From an uncultured Clostridia bacterium (GTDB lineage Bacteria > Bacillota > Clostridia > Christensenellales > Pumilibacteraceae), in NCBI GenBank assembly GCA_947598585.1, contig CANQFK010000004.1, forward strand, positions 1 through 64,000: 64,000 nt of DNA, given 5' to 3'. Numbering within the stretch: position 1 is the first letter of the stretch; every line of letters starts with the position of its first letter. Position numbers and translations under genes: made by a program. Shown here one piece after another: positions 36,127 to 44,957 of the stretch. The notes beneath the pieces were generated by a model, which was not told the DNA's origin, ran no database searches, and saw nothing but the letters and a program-made list of their open reading frames with translations.

Positions 36127-37467
36127 TTACTCTTGAACGGTTTCGGTTTCGCTTTCGCTTGCTACCGCCTCTTTTTCGGGAGCGGGTTCCTTGACCATAA
36201 ACATTCTCGTAATGCTGAAAGCGATGCAAAGCGCAAAGAATAAAGCCCAAAGTATGATGTATACTGTGGAATCCTGACCTTTTGCGGTGAACACTATAAC
36301 GGTGAGCAACAATAACGCCACATCCATTATAGCGAGAAGCGCGTCGTTGTATCCGATATCCTTATTCTTCAATCTGCGAGCCATGTAGATTATGCCCCAC
36401 AGCCCGAACAGTAGGACGCCCAAAATGGCATATACCAAAAATCCGTTGCCGTTTGCCCATACAAAGAATCCCGTTGCGATGAGCGCGCTCAACACTGCGA
36501 AAGCCAAAAGCGATATAGCCGCAAGCGCAAACAGATCAAAACTATGATAGAAGTGCTTGAAATATACCTTTGGACCTCTGTTGAAAGTCTTGCATTTTTC
36601 GGTAATGAAATATGTGCTGTCGGCGGGCGCGTCCAAGAAATATGTATTGAGAGCCATGATATTGATGAATACGATCGAGGCGATGAACGCGAACAACCAC
36701 AACATGAATTTAAGGATCGTGAAGTCGAATATTACCAAGAATACCGAAAGGATAACGGTAAAGAACGCGAACATCATAAATGCGTCTATAAAGCCGATCT
36801 CGCAAGAATCAACTCTCTTTACCAAAGAGATCAAAAGCGCGATCGCAGCCAAAACAGCCGCAAGCAAAAGTCCCGCCGTGTATGCTCCGTTAGTCAGGAA
36901 CAATGCGGGAAAGCCCCATATATTCGAAAGCGCCAATCCGCTGAACGCCAGGAACGCAGCCATGAACAACTTCCAAAAGTTGAATCTTCCTATTACCAAG
37001 CCGAAATACTTCCCTACTTTTATGTTGCCGCCGTTCTTTTTTGCAACGACTTCGTTTTGCGCGGGATCGGCATATCTTATTCTGAGCACGTTGAGCACTA
37101 TGACGGCGATCAAAGCAGCCGCATAGTAAACGGTGGTAAGCGAAACGAAATCGTATACGATGATCCCGACAAGCAAAAACGCCATAAGGAAATCGAGCGT
37201 AAACAGCAATGCGTCCGCCGCGCCGTAATCTTCGCATTTAAGTTTGAAAGCAATGAAAATATCGATCAATATGACGCTTATAAGCGAGCAGCTTATCACA
37301 AACCAATAGCCAAGCGGACTATGTTCGTTGAGGCTATCAAACATTCCTACAAAGCGCACATAGAACAGGATCGCAAAAACAGCAAGCGCGCTCAATACCG
37401 GCACTGCAAATCCGTACTTTTTGATGAGTCCGGAATAGTAGTTGCAGAATTTAGATTTTTTCTCCAT
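36127..37467 (-). CDS. Twelve-helix membrane protein made of three tandem four-helix repeats
   Basis: Function not recognised. The 446-residue protein is almost wholly membrane-embedded and divides into three homologous units (about 10-140, 150-285, 300-430). Each begins with Y-F/Y-x4-K/R/S-F and an alanine-rich helix ending in Gly, then a helix followed by a charged turn with (D/E)-(Y/I)-G-x-x-D-A (DYGAADA, EIGFIDA, DIGYNDA), then two helices around an (F/Y)D pair. The acidic-Gly-DA turn is the most constant element. The C-terminal tail is Glu-rich. It has its own promoter and lies upstream of the FtsX-type exporter; a link is possible but unproven. Confidence 0.75.
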   Translation of the reverse strand: MEKKSKFCNYYSGLIKKYGFAVPVLSALAVFAILFYVRFVGMFDSLNEHSPLGYWFVISCSLISVILIDIFIAFKLKCEDYGAADALLFTLDFLMAFLLVGIIVYDFVSLTTVYYAAALIAVIVLNVLRIRYADPAQNEVVAKKNGGNIKVGKYFGLVIGRFNFWKLFMAAFLAFSGLALSNIWGFPALFLTNGAYTAGLLLAAVLAAIALLISLVKRVDSCEIGFIDAFMMFAFFTVILSVFLVIFDFTILKFMLWLFAFIASIVFINIMALNTYFLDAPADSTYFITEKCKTFNRGPKVYFKHFYHSFDLFALAAISLLAFAVLSALIATGFFVWANGNGFLVYAILGVLLFGLWGIIYMARRLKNKDIGYNDALLAIMDVALLLLTVIVFTAKGQDSTVYIILWALFFALCIAFSITRMFMVKEPAPEKEAVASESETETVQE

Positions 37468-37496
37468 AAGATCCTCCGTTGATTTTTGCCGCGTAT

Positions 37497-37525
37497 ATTA
37501 TATCATATATACAAATGTTTTGCAA
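37497..37525 (-). promoter_or_regulatory. Promoter of the triple-repeat membrane protein
   Basis: Minus strand TTGCAA (37520-37525), 17 bases, TATAAT (37497-37502). Confidence 0.7.
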
Positions 37526-37659
37526 ACGTTTTTTTTAAAATTTGCGAAAATAGATAAAAAAATACATTTTACTTATCTGTCGATCTCGCCTGTCGGACGC
37601 GCCTACCGCCTATATACGCTCCTATAAACGCAAAAAAATCGTTTTCGCCTCGCATACGA

Positions 37660-37689
37660 TTGATTTAACTGCCGTCGCTATGTTATAAT
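37660..37689 (+). promoter_or_regulatory. Promoter giving a leaderless HAD transcript
   Basis: TTGATT (37660-37665), 18 bases, TATAAT (37684-37689) with extended TGT. The ATG at 37696 begins exactly 7 bases after the -10, at the expected transcription start, and no ribosome-binding site exists. Confidence 0.65.
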
Positions 37690-37695
37690 CTATCC

Positions 37696-38337
37696 ATGTA
37701 CAACAATATCCTATTCGATCTGGACGGAACGCTCGTCAATTCCGAAAAAGGGATCTTTCTGTCCTTGCATTACGCTTTCGACAAATGCGGGATATCATAT
37801 GACGGCGACCTGCATAATTTCATAGGTCCCGCATTTATAGATTCTTTCCCCTATTTTCTCAAAACGGACAAAGACACGACCATGAAGCTCATTCGTTTTT
37901 ATCGGGAAAAGTATAACGCCGAGGGCGTGTTTCGCACAAGGCTGTATAACGGCATATCCGACCTACTGAGCGAACTCAAAAAGAACGGAAAAAGGATCGC
38001 GCTCGCCACGACAAAGCCGAAATATTTCGCGGAAATAATTCTGAAAAAGAAACGTATCCGTCAAATGTTCGACTTCGTTTCGGGAAGCGAATTGGACGGT
38101 TCGGTAAACCAAAAAGACGAAGTCATCGAAATCGTTTTTTCAAAGACCGACTTTACGAGATCGGGATCCGTGCTTATCGGCGATACGGTCTACGACTGTG
38201 CGGGCGCGCGCAAAACGGGCATAGATTGCATAGGAGTTTCATATGGATATGGTAATACGGCGGATCTTTTGGCGAACGGAGCAAAAAATATCGCTCTGTC
38301 ACCAAAAGATTTGAAAAAAATCCTGCTCGACCATTGA
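37696..38337 (+). CDS. HAD-family phosphatase (phosphoglycolate phosphatase-like)
   Basis: A 213-residue haloacid dehalogenase hydrolase. Motif I is FDLDGTLV (D8 nucleophile, D10 acid/base), motif II the Thr in LATTKPKYF, motif III Lys and motif IV IGDTVYDCAGA. The helical cap (about 15-80) places it with phosphoglycolate phosphatase/PpaX-like enzymes; substrate unknown. One of only three plus-strand genes. Translation appears leaderless. Confidence 0.88.
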   Translation: MYNNILFDLDGTLVNSEKGIFLSLHYAFDKCGISYDGDLHNFIGPAFIDSFPYFLKTDKDTTMKLIRFYREKYNAEGVFRTRLYNGISDLLSELKKNGKRIALATTKPKYFAEIILKKKRIRQMFDFVSGSELDGSVNQKDEVIEIVFSKTDFTRSGSVLIGDTVYDCAGARKTGIDCIGVSYGYGNTADLLANGAKNIALSPKDLKKILLDH

Positions 38338-38362
38338 CAAATTTTATTTCAAGGTGTATCAT
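38334..38362 (+). promoter_or_regulatory. Promoter of the GNAT-like gene
   Basis: TTGACA (38334-38339), 17 bases, TATCAT (38357-38362). The -35 box overlaps the HAD stop codon. A strong ribosome-binding site (ACGGAGGA) precedes the ATG at 38395. Confidence 0.6.
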
Positions 38363-38394
38363 ATTACATAATTTAAATGTAAACGGAGGAAATT

Positions 38395-39516
38395 ATGATT
38401 ACCGTAACGGAAGTAACGAATAAAAAAACATACAGAGATTTCTTCAATTTACCTTATATACTTTATGAAAATGGACATCCCTACAATGTTCCGCCTCTTA
38501 AAGACGAGGAAGAAGATGAATTCAATCCCAAGAAAAACGGCGCATTCGCCCATTGCGAGAGCAAAATGTGGGTCGCTTATAAAGACGGAAAGCCCGTGGG
38601 CAGGATCGCAGGTATCCTCAACAAAAAATACAACGAAAAGACTTCCGAAAAACAGATACGCTTTACGCGTTACGACGTAATCGACGATCTGGAAGTAAGC
38701 AGCAAACTTATAGACGCCGTTTCGGATTGGGGCAGACAACTCGGCATGAACAAACTCATAGGTCCCATCGGATTTTCCGATTTCGATAAGCAAGGCATGT
38801 TGATAGAGGGCTTCGAGGAACAGGATCTGTACGTTACCATATACAACTACCCCTACTACGTTACTCACATGGAAAAACTCGGCTTTGACAAAGCTGCCGA
38901 TTGGATAGAGTTCGAGATAAAAATACCCGACAAACCGGACGAGCGTATCGACCGCATTTGCGATCTTACCATGAAACGATACGGTTACAGATATCTCGAT
39001 ATCAAGAACTTCAAATCGGTGGAAAAATATTTTTCGATCGGTCTTAACGATATAATGAACGAGGTTTACGATCACCTGTACGGTTTTGTGACCATGAACC
39101 AACAACAGATCGACCGCGAAACAAAACTCATGAAACAGATCTTCGTTCCCGACTGCACCACCGCAATATTGAAGGACGACGAACTTATAGGTTACGGCTT
39201 TATGATGCCGAATATCAGCGACGCCCTTATAAAGGCGCACGGGCATATCTTCCCTTCCGGCATTATCCCCTTCCTGAAAGCGCTCAAACACTATGACAAA
39301 GTGGATCTGTTGAGCACGGGCGTAAAGAAAAAGTACCAGGGCAAGGGCGTAAACGCTTTAATACTTAACCGAAGCCTTAAAAACCTTATCAAAAACGGCG
39401 TAAAATACGTCTATACAGGTCCCGAACTCGAAACGAATGTTCAGATAAAAGATCAATGGAAAGGCTTTGAAAAGCGCCTCAATCGTCGCAGAAGATGCTG
39501 GTATAAAGAAATTTGA
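38395..39516 (+). CDS. GNAT-fold acyltransferase-like protein
   Basis: A 373-residue protein of an uncharacterised acyl-CoA N-acyltransferase-type family (YghO-like in general appearance). The N-terminal part has a beta strand run MWVAYKDGKPVGRIAGILN and the mid-part KLIGPIGFSDFDKQGMLIEGF, a segment I associate with this family. The C-terminal GNAT-like core has LIGYGFMMPN and a CoA-loop-like VKKKYQGKGVNALI. Substrate unknown. Single gene with its own promoter and terminator. Confidence 0.7.
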   Translation: MITVTEVTNKKTYRDFFNLPYILYENGHPYNVPPLKDEEEDEFNPKKNGAFAHCESKMWVAYKDGKPVGRIAGILNKKYNEKTSEKQIRFTRYDVIDDLEVSSKLIDAVSDWGRQLGMNKLIGPIGFSDFDKQGMLIEGFEEQDLYVTIYNYPYYVTHMEKLGFDKAADWIEFEIKIPDKPDERIDRICDLTMKRYGYRYLDIKNFKSVEKYFSIGLNDIMNEVYDHLYGFVTMNQQQIDRETKLMKQIFVPDCTTAILKDDELIGYGFMMPNISDALIKAHGHIFPSGIIPFLKALKHYDKVDLLSTGVKKKYQGKGVNALILNRSLKNLIKNGVKYVYTGPELETNVQIKDQWKGFEKRLNRRRRCWYKEI

Positions 39517-39535
39517 TCATATTAGTTAGAGATAA

Positions 39536-39571
39536 AACAAGCGTTGAAAACTCTCAACGCTTGTTTTTTTA
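39536..39571. terminator. Bidirectional terminator
   Basis: A perfect 12-bp stem (39536-39547 with 39554-39565), six-base loop, followed by eight T on plus and TTTTAT on minus. It serves the GNAT-like gene and the convergent U32 gene. Confidence 0.85.
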
Positions 39572-39603
39572 TTGTGTTATTTATAGGTCAAAATATCCGA
39601 CCT

Positions 39604-40812
39604 CTACTCCGCGTTTAAACGCAAAATATCATAAGGTTTCAATATTATGTCTGACATAATCAGCAATTTTTGTTGGACAAGGTTTGCGTCAAGGACCGAA
39701 TTTCCGCTTTCGTCATACATTTCGGTTATCTTTATCTTTTTTCCGTTATTGTCGTCGGGCGATAATATTTCGAGCTCGTCCCCTACTTTGAAACGATTGC
39801 GCATCTCAACGTAAAAGCCGCCTTTATCGGGCTTAGTCACTATCGCCGCAAATATCCCCTTTTGTTCGGGTTTGGACGTTTCGAGGCATTGTTCGCCTTT
39901 GTTCCCGAAATAAAAGCCTGTGGAATATTTACGATGGCTCAACAGTTCGAGTTCTCTCGCAACGTACCGAGGCAAAACGAATTTCTCTTTTTTCAAATTG
40001 TATTCGTCTATCGCGCGCCTATAAGCATTTATCACGCCCGCAACGTAATACGACGATTTCACTCTGCCCTCCACCTTGAAAGAGGTCACGCCCGCATTCG
40101 CCAATTCGCGGATATACGGCGCCATATTAAGGTCCTTGCTGTTAAGGATATACGTTCCCCTGCCGTCCTCGCCTATCGGAAAATATTCTCCGCCGCGCGT
40201 CTTTTCCATAAGAGCGTACTCCCACCTGCAAGCCTGAGCACATTCGCCGTGATTGCCGTGCCTGCCCGTGGTAAAGTCGCTTAGCAAACATCTGCCCGAA
40301 TAAGAAATGCACATCGCGCCGTGTACAAACGCTTCAAGTTCGACTTCAGGCGGCAAAAAGTCCCTTATCTCCTTTATTTCGTCAAGCGAAAGTTCGCGCG
40401 CCAACACTATGCGTTTTACGCCGAATTTTGCCCAAAACGCCGCCGAAAATTTGTTGGTGGTGTTCGCTTGCGTACTTAAATGCAACGGTATATCGGTGGC
40501 GCTTTTTACAAGATCGATAATTCCCGGATCGCTCACTATAAGCCCGTCCACGCCTATATCCGACAAATAGACGAGATATTCCTTTAATCCGACAAAATCG
40601 CTGTTGTGGGCGAAAATATTCACCGTGACATACAGCTTTTTTTGAGCGCCATGCACGAGCGAAACAGCCTCTTTGAGCCCCTCATTGTCGAAATTGTCCG
40701 CAAAGGCGCGCAGCCCGTAACTCTTTCCCGCAAGATAAACCGCGTCTGCGCCGAAGTGCAGCGCGCACATCAATTTTTCCTTGTTCCCCGCGGGAGCCAA
40801 AAGTTCTATCAT
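39604..40812 (-). CDS. trhP: U32 peptidase-family protein, TrhP-type (tRNA U34 hydroxylation)
   Basis: U32 proteins of this type hydroxylate wobble uridine 34 of tRNA using prephenate and an iron-sulfur cluster. The 402-residue protein has AVYLAGKSYGLRAFADNF near the start and the signature FVHGAMCISYSGRCLLSDF (about 165-185), with cluster cysteines in GECAQACRW. A C-terminal beta-barrel domain (about 320-402) follows. It overlaps trmR by 4 bases; in Bacillus the same pairing (yrrM with yrrN/yrrO) makes 5-methoxyuridine. Only one of the two Bacillus U32 partners is present here. Confidence 0.88.
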   Translation of the reverse strand: MIELLAPAGNKEKLMCALHFGADAVYLAGKSYGLRAFADNFDNEGLKEAVSLVHGAQKKLYVTVNIFAHNSDFVGLKEYLVYLSDIGVDGLIVSDPGIIDLVKSATDIPLHLSTQANTTNKFSAAFWAKFGVKRIVLARELSLDEIKEIRDFLPPEVELEAFVHGAMCISYSGRCLLSDFTTGRHGNHGECAQACRWEYALMEKTRGGEYFPIGEDGRGTYILNSKDLNMAPYIRELANAGVTSFKVEGRVKSSYYVAGVINAYRRAIDEYNLKKEKFVLPRYVARELELLSHRKYSTGFYFGNKGEQCLETSKPEQKGIFAAIVTKPDKGGFYVEMRNRFKVGDELEILSPDDNNGKKIKITEMYDESGNSVLDANLVQQKLLIMSDIILKPYDILRLNAE

Positions 40813-41522
40813 AAACAGTTATCCTCTTTCTTAGCCGTGTAATTGCCGCCGCTTGCGACGCTTTCGGAATTTTCGGATCGATCTTTAAGTATCGAAAGGG
40901 AAACGCCGTCGCCCACAGGCAATATCGACGTTATAAAGTCGTCGTCGCTCGCGATCGTCCTCAAAAACAGATCGAGCGCGTTGACTATCGTTGCCTTTTT
41001 TTTCACCATATCCGCCTCGCCGCTCACCATGCCGTTGAACAAAACGTTGTCGCACAACAAAACGCCGTCCTTGTCGAGCATTCGTTTCAGGTACGGCAAA
41101 TATTGGATATATCTCGTCTTGGGTCCGTCCATAAAGATAAAGTCGAATTTTCCGCTGAACATAGGGATAATTTCGTTTGCGTCGCCGAGATATGCGGTCA
41201 CGCGCTCCTTATAGCCCGACAAGGCGAAAAATTCGCCTGCTTTATAAAAGGACTTTTCGTCCGCCTCGATCGTATAAAGATGTCCGTCGCACGCTCCGAG
41301 TATGATATGCGAACTGTATCCGATCGCCGTGCCTATCTCCAAAATCTTTTTCGGCTGCTTTATGTAAACGAGCTGTTTCAAAAAAGCTGCGGTTTCGGGC
41401 AGAAGCACGGGAATGACATTGCGGTCGGCATAGTCGAGTATCCGTTTGATATTTTCATCTTTTTCGGCAGGCAAAACAGAGCGAATATAGACCGAATTTG
41501 CGCTCGGGGTCTTGAACGGCAT
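40809..41522 (-). CDS. trmR: tRNA 5-hydroxyuridine methyltransferase TrmR-like O-methyltransferase
   Basis: A 237-residue class I SAM-dependent methyltransferase of the O-methyltransferase-3 family. The SAM site is ILEIGTAIGYSS (about 56-67), followed by YTIEADE, then FDFIFMDGPKTRY (metal/substrate side) and LLCDNVLFNG. In Bacillus TrmR (YrrM) methylates 5-hydroxyuridine-34 to 5-methoxyuridine; the overlap with a TrhP-type gene is the reason for that assignment over catechol-type methylation. It begins one base after the rnj stop. Confidence 0.82.
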   Translation of the reverse strand: MPFKTPSANSVYIRSVLPAEKDENIKRILDYADRNVIPVLLPETAAFLKQLVYIKQPKKILEIGTAIGYSSHIILGACDGHLYTIEADEKSFYKAGEFFALSGYKERVTAYLGDANEIIPMFSGKFDFIFMDGPKTRYIQYLPYLKRMLDKDGVLLCDNVLFNGMVSGEADMVKKKATIVNALDLFLRTIASDDDFITSILPVGDGVSLSILKDRSENSESVASGGNYTAKKEDNCL

Positions 41523-41523
41523 A

Positions 41524-43188
41524 TCACACTTCCAAAATCTGAGTTATTATCATGGGATTGCGTTTGGTCTTGCGGAAAATAAAGTTTTTGAGTTCCTTGC
41601 GCACCGAAGTCTTGGCGTTGTTCCAATCTTCCTGCGCCTTGATATCTATTCCCGCAAAGACGTCTTTTACAATATCTTTCGCCGCTTCGAGAAGTTCGTC
41701 GGTGTCGGTCGTATACGCAAAACCTCGCGTTGTCATTTCTATCTTTTTGATCTCGCCCGCGGTCACGTCCAGGCATATGGCGGTAATAAGAGCGCCCTCC
41801 TGAGCAAGATGTTTTCTGTCGCGCAAGACAAGGCTGCCCACCTCGCCTACGCCCAATCCGTCCACAAGCAAGGCGCCCGACTGAACGCGTTCGCAAAGTT
41901 TAAAGCCCTTTACGCCTATCTCCACCACATCTCCTATATCGGTGATGATAATGTTGGACGGGCGCATTCCCATCGAAATGGCAAGTTCGGCGTGTTTCTT
42001 CTGGTGGCGATGCTCTCCGTGCACAGGGATAAAATATTTGGGTCTTATGAGCGAATGAATGAGTTTGAGTTCCTCTCTGCAAGCATGTCCGCTCGCATGG
42101 ACCTCGGCAAGACTCTCGTATATAACCTTTGCGCCGTGCCTGTACAGATTGTTGATAACGGTATATATCATGCGCTCGTTGCCCGGTATCGGAGAAGCGG
42201 ATATTATGACCAGATCGTTATAATGCAATTTTATCTTTGATTCGTCGTTCGCGATACGGGTAAGGGCGCTCATCGGTTCGCCCTGACTGCCCGTCGTTAT
42301 TATCATAAGCTCCTTGTCGTCATACTTATTTACGTCCTCGACGTCGACGAGGTTCTGAGGATCTATTTTAAGTTCGCCTATGCGTTGAGCGCAATCCACG
42401 ATATTCAGCATACTGCGTCCCGCGAAAACGACTTTGCGCTTATACTTTGCCGCAAGATCCACAAGCTGCTGCAATCTGTGGATATTCGATGCGAACGTCG
42501 TAACAAAAACGCGGTTTTCGGTATTTTCCTGCAAAATGCCGTTTATGGACTTGCCTACCGCCGTTTCGCTCAGCGTAAAGCCGGGTCGTTCGACATTGGT
42601 GCTTTCGGCAAGGAGCAACAAAACTTCCTGCTTGCCGAGTTCGGCTATGCGCGAAAGATCGATGATATTGCCTTGCACGGGCGTATAATCGACCTTAAAA
42701 TCGCCCGTATGGAAAACGAGTCCAAGCGGCGTGGATATAGCAAGCGCGCAACTGCCCGCTATGGAGTGGCTGACATTGACAAATTCCACTCTGAACTTGC
42801 CGAGCGGTACGACGGATTGCGGTTTTATTACATTCAGTTTTGCATTTATCTTGGCTTCCCGAAGTTTCGCTTCCAATATGGCAATGGTAAGTTCGGTACC
42901 GAATACGGGCACATTAAGATCTTTGAGGATATAAGGCAAACCGCCTATATGATCTTCGTGTCCGTGCGTCAAAACGATCCCGCGCACTTTATCCTTATTT
43001 TCCAACAGATATGTCGGATCGGGTATGACCAGATCCACGCCCGGCATGTCCCCACCGGGAAAAGTAGAGCCGCAGTCAATAACAATGATATCCTCGCCGA
43101 GTTCCAGCGCGGTCATATTCTTTCCTATCTCGCCCACGCCACCAAGAAAAATGACCCTGAGGACAGGCTTGCTGCTTATAGTTGTCAA
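41524..43188 (-). CDS. rnj: Ribonuclease J
   Basis: A metallo-beta-lactamase/beta-CASP nuclease with 5'-exo and endoribonuclease activity, central to mRNA decay in Firmicutes. The 554-residue protein has the metal motif HGHEDH (75-80), the opening LGGVGEIGKNMTALE, the HTGDFKVD motif, beta-CASP TTGSQGEPMSAL and the C-terminal VHGEHRH with a final RNase J domain. The start codon is TTG (43186-43188), set by GGAGG five bases upstream. Confidence 0.95.
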   Translation of the reverse strand: MTTISSKPVLRVIFLGGVGEIGKNMTALELGEDIIVIDCGSTFPGGDMPGVDLVIPDPTYLLENKDKVRGIVLTHGHEDHIGGLPYILKDLNVPVFGTELTIAILEAKLREAKINAKLNVIKPQSVVPLGKFRVEFVNVSHSIAGSCALAISTPLGLVFHTGDFKVDYTPVQGNIIDLSRIAELGKQEVLLLLAESTNVERPGFTLSETAVGKSINGILQENTENRVFVTTFASNIHRLQQLVDLAAKYKRKVVFAGRSMLNIVDCAQRIGELKIDPQNLVDVEDVNKYDDKELMIITTGSQGEPMSALTRIANDESKIKLHYNDLVIISASPIPGNERMIYTVINNLYRHGAKVIYESLAEVHASGHACREELKLIHSLIRPKYFIPVHGEHRHQKKHAELAISMGMRPSNIIITDIGDVVEIGVKGFKLCERVQSGALLVDGLGVGEVGSLVLRDRKHLAQEGALITAICLDVTAGEIKKIEMTTRGFAYTTDTDELLEAAKDIVKDVFAGIDIKAQEDWNNAKTSVRKELKNFIFRKTKRNPMIITQILEV

Positions 43189-43229
43189 AATAACCTCCGA
43201 ATGGTATTCACTTTTTTTATTCTGCTAAT

Positions 43230-43258
43230 ATTATACGATATTCGGAGTTAAAAAACAA
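43230..43258 (-). promoter_or_regulatory. Promoter of the rnj-trmR-trhP operon
   Basis: Minus strand TTGTTT (43253-43258), 17 bases, TATAAT (43230-43235); leader about 40 bases. Confidence 0.6.
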
Positions 43259-43263
43259 CTTTT

Positions 43264-44250
43264 TTAATTGCGAAAAGCGAACTTTTTTGTAAAATTTTTG
43301 GCGCTTATGGGCGGGTCGTCGACGTCTATCGCAATATCGCCGCTTATTATGCAATTGCTGTGCCTGCCACGCACTATCGTCCCGTCTAAAACGACGCATT
43401 TATTAAGGACGGCGCCCGACGCTATCCTGCTGCCGCCGCCTATCACGCAACCGTTTATTCGTCCCACCACGCTCGCCGAACGGGAAACAAGGCTTATGTC
43501 CGCGCTCCCGTACAGATCGGAGTCCTTCTCGAAAAACGTATTGTATACAAACGGATAAAATCCGCCCTTTTTCATATCCATATTGGCTTTGAAGTAGTTG
43601 GAAAAGTCGCCTATATCGTTCCAATAGCCGTTATGTTCGTAAACGCCTATGCTTCCCTTTTCTATCACAAGCGGGAAAAGGTCCTTGGAAAAGTCATAAA
43701 AGGTATCTTCGGGCACATAGTCGAGGACGTACTTGTTGACGATGTATATGCCCGTATTTATCCACCTTTTGCCGCTCATATCGGCGGGCTTTTCGTAAAA
43801 TTCGCGCACAAAGCCGCCGCTTTGCTCCACCACTCCGTAAAGCCACGGAGTAATGGAGGGCGTGACCGCCATGGTTATATCGGCTCCGCTCTTTAAATGC
43901 GTTTCGTACATTTTTTTAAGGTCTATATTGTTAAGTCCGTCGCCGCTCATCACCACAAAGACATCGGAAAGATAGCGCGACGCGTTTTTTACTCCTCCCG
44001 CTGTCCCGAGAGGTATATCTTCCACGCTGTAATGTCGGACAAAAGTCTTATAGCCCTGCACCCATTGAGTGATCTTTTCGGGCAAATAAGCAAGAGTGAG
44101 CGCAACATCGGTTATTCCGTAATGTTGAAGTTGCGCAAAACAATAATCGAGCATGGGTCGATTGGCTACATTGAGCATGGGCTTGGGAGTATCGTTTGTC
44201 AGCGGCGCAAGCCTTTTTCCGAAGCCGCCGCACAGTATAACAGCATTCAT
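43264..44250 (-). CDS. Sugar-1-phosphate nucleotidyltransferase
   Basis: A 328-residue NTP-transferase that activates a sugar phosphate to an NDP-sugar. The N-terminal signature is AVILCGGFGKRLAPLT...TPKPML, followed by GTAGGVKNA and MSGDGLNNID. The C-terminal third (about 235-310) has left-handed beta-helix-like hexapeptides (GCVIGGGSRIASGAVL, CVVLDGTIV). It resembles mannose-1-phosphate guanylyltransferases; the sugar is not determined. The ATG at 44250 is used; a TTG at 44256 is the alternative, and neither has a clear ribosome-binding site. Confidence 0.85.
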   Translation of the reverse strand: MNAVILCGGFGKRLAPLTNDTPKPMLNVANRPMLDYCFAQLQHYGITDVALTLAYLPEKITQWVQGYKTFVRHYSVEDIPLGTAGGVKNASRYLSDVFVVMSGDGLNNIDLKKMYETHLKSGADITMAVTPSITPWLYGVVEQSGGFVREFYEKPADMSGKRWINTGIYIVNKYVLDYVPEDTFYDFSKDLFPLVIEKGSIGVYEHNGYWNDIGDFSNYFKANMDMKKGGFYPFVYNTFFEKDSDLYGSADISLVSRSASVVGRINGCVIGGGSRIASGAVLNKCVVLDGTIVRGRHSNCIISGDIAIDVDDPPISAKNFTKKFAFRN

Positions 44251-44321
44251 TTGCAATTAGTATCTTTAATTAAGGTAAAATTATGCAATGAGCCTTTATA
44301 CGCGCAAAAAAACATAAAAAA

Positions 44322-44352
44322 AGAAGTTCGGCGAATATATCTCCGAACCTCT
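44322..44352 (-). terminator. Terminator after the YfbR-like gene
   Basis: A 10-bp stem (AGAGGTTCGG with CCGAACTTCT, one G-U on the minus-strand RNA, a mismatch on plus) followed by seven T on the minus strand. Confidence 0.78.
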
Positions 44353-44366
44353 TTTTTATATGATCG

Positions 44367-44948
44367 TCATTCTTCGGATTGAAGTTTGTCAAGCGTCAGA
44401 TAAAACGCCTTGATGAAATTATCCAAAAAGTATTTTACGCATGGCATTTCGGCGGTCGCCAACGCTTGCTCCTGACTTATGATCGCCGCGGAAAATTCGG
44501 GATTGCCCGCCTCTATCTCCTCGATACATTTGATATAAGCGGCAAGTTTGTCCGCGTATTTTACCACTTTGTATTCGTCGCTCGTTTTGTCGGTTATATA
44601 GCACGAAAGTTCTTCTCTCAGTTCGGGCGGGAGCTGTCTTATTATCTTTTTTTCCGCCTCGCTTTCGAGCGCCTTATACGCGTTGGTAATGCTGTTGTTG
44701 AAGTACTTTATAGGCGTGGGCAGATCGCCCGTGATGACCTCGCTCGTTTCGTGATACAAAGCTATCACCGCCGCGCGATCGGCGTCAAGGTCGCCGCCGA
44801 ACAGTTTGTTTTGAATTATGCAAAGCGAATGAGCGATTATCGCCACGCAATGCGAATGTTCGGCTACGTTCTCGTTGAAATAACTGCGCATAAGGCTCCA
44901 CCTGTTGATATACCTCATGCGGTTCAAAAATGCGTAAAACTTATACAT
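44367..44948 (-). CDS. HD-domain 5'-deoxynucleotidase YfbR-like protein
   Basis: A 193-residue HD-superfamily hydrolase like E. coli YfbR, which dephosphorylates deoxynucleoside 5'-monophosphates. The sequence follows YfbR closely: LNRMRYINRWSLMR, NVAEHS (His31), ITGDLPTP and VKYADKLAAYIKC. The metal-binding His-Asp pair of the E. coli enzyme is His66-Glu67 here (ALYHETSE). It lies 9 bases after transketolase, so it may be cotranscribed. Confidence 0.82.
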   Translation of the reverse strand: MYKFYAFLNRMRYINRWSLMRSYFNENVAEHSHCVAIIAHSLCIIQNKLFGGDLDADRAAVIALYHETSEVITGDLPTPIKYFNNSITNAYKALESEAEKKIIRQLPPELREELSCYITDKTSDEYKVVKYADKLAAYIKCIEEIEAGNPEFSAAIISQEQALATAEMPCVKYFLDNFIKAFYLTLDKLQSEE

Positions 44949-44957
44949 ATTGCCTTA

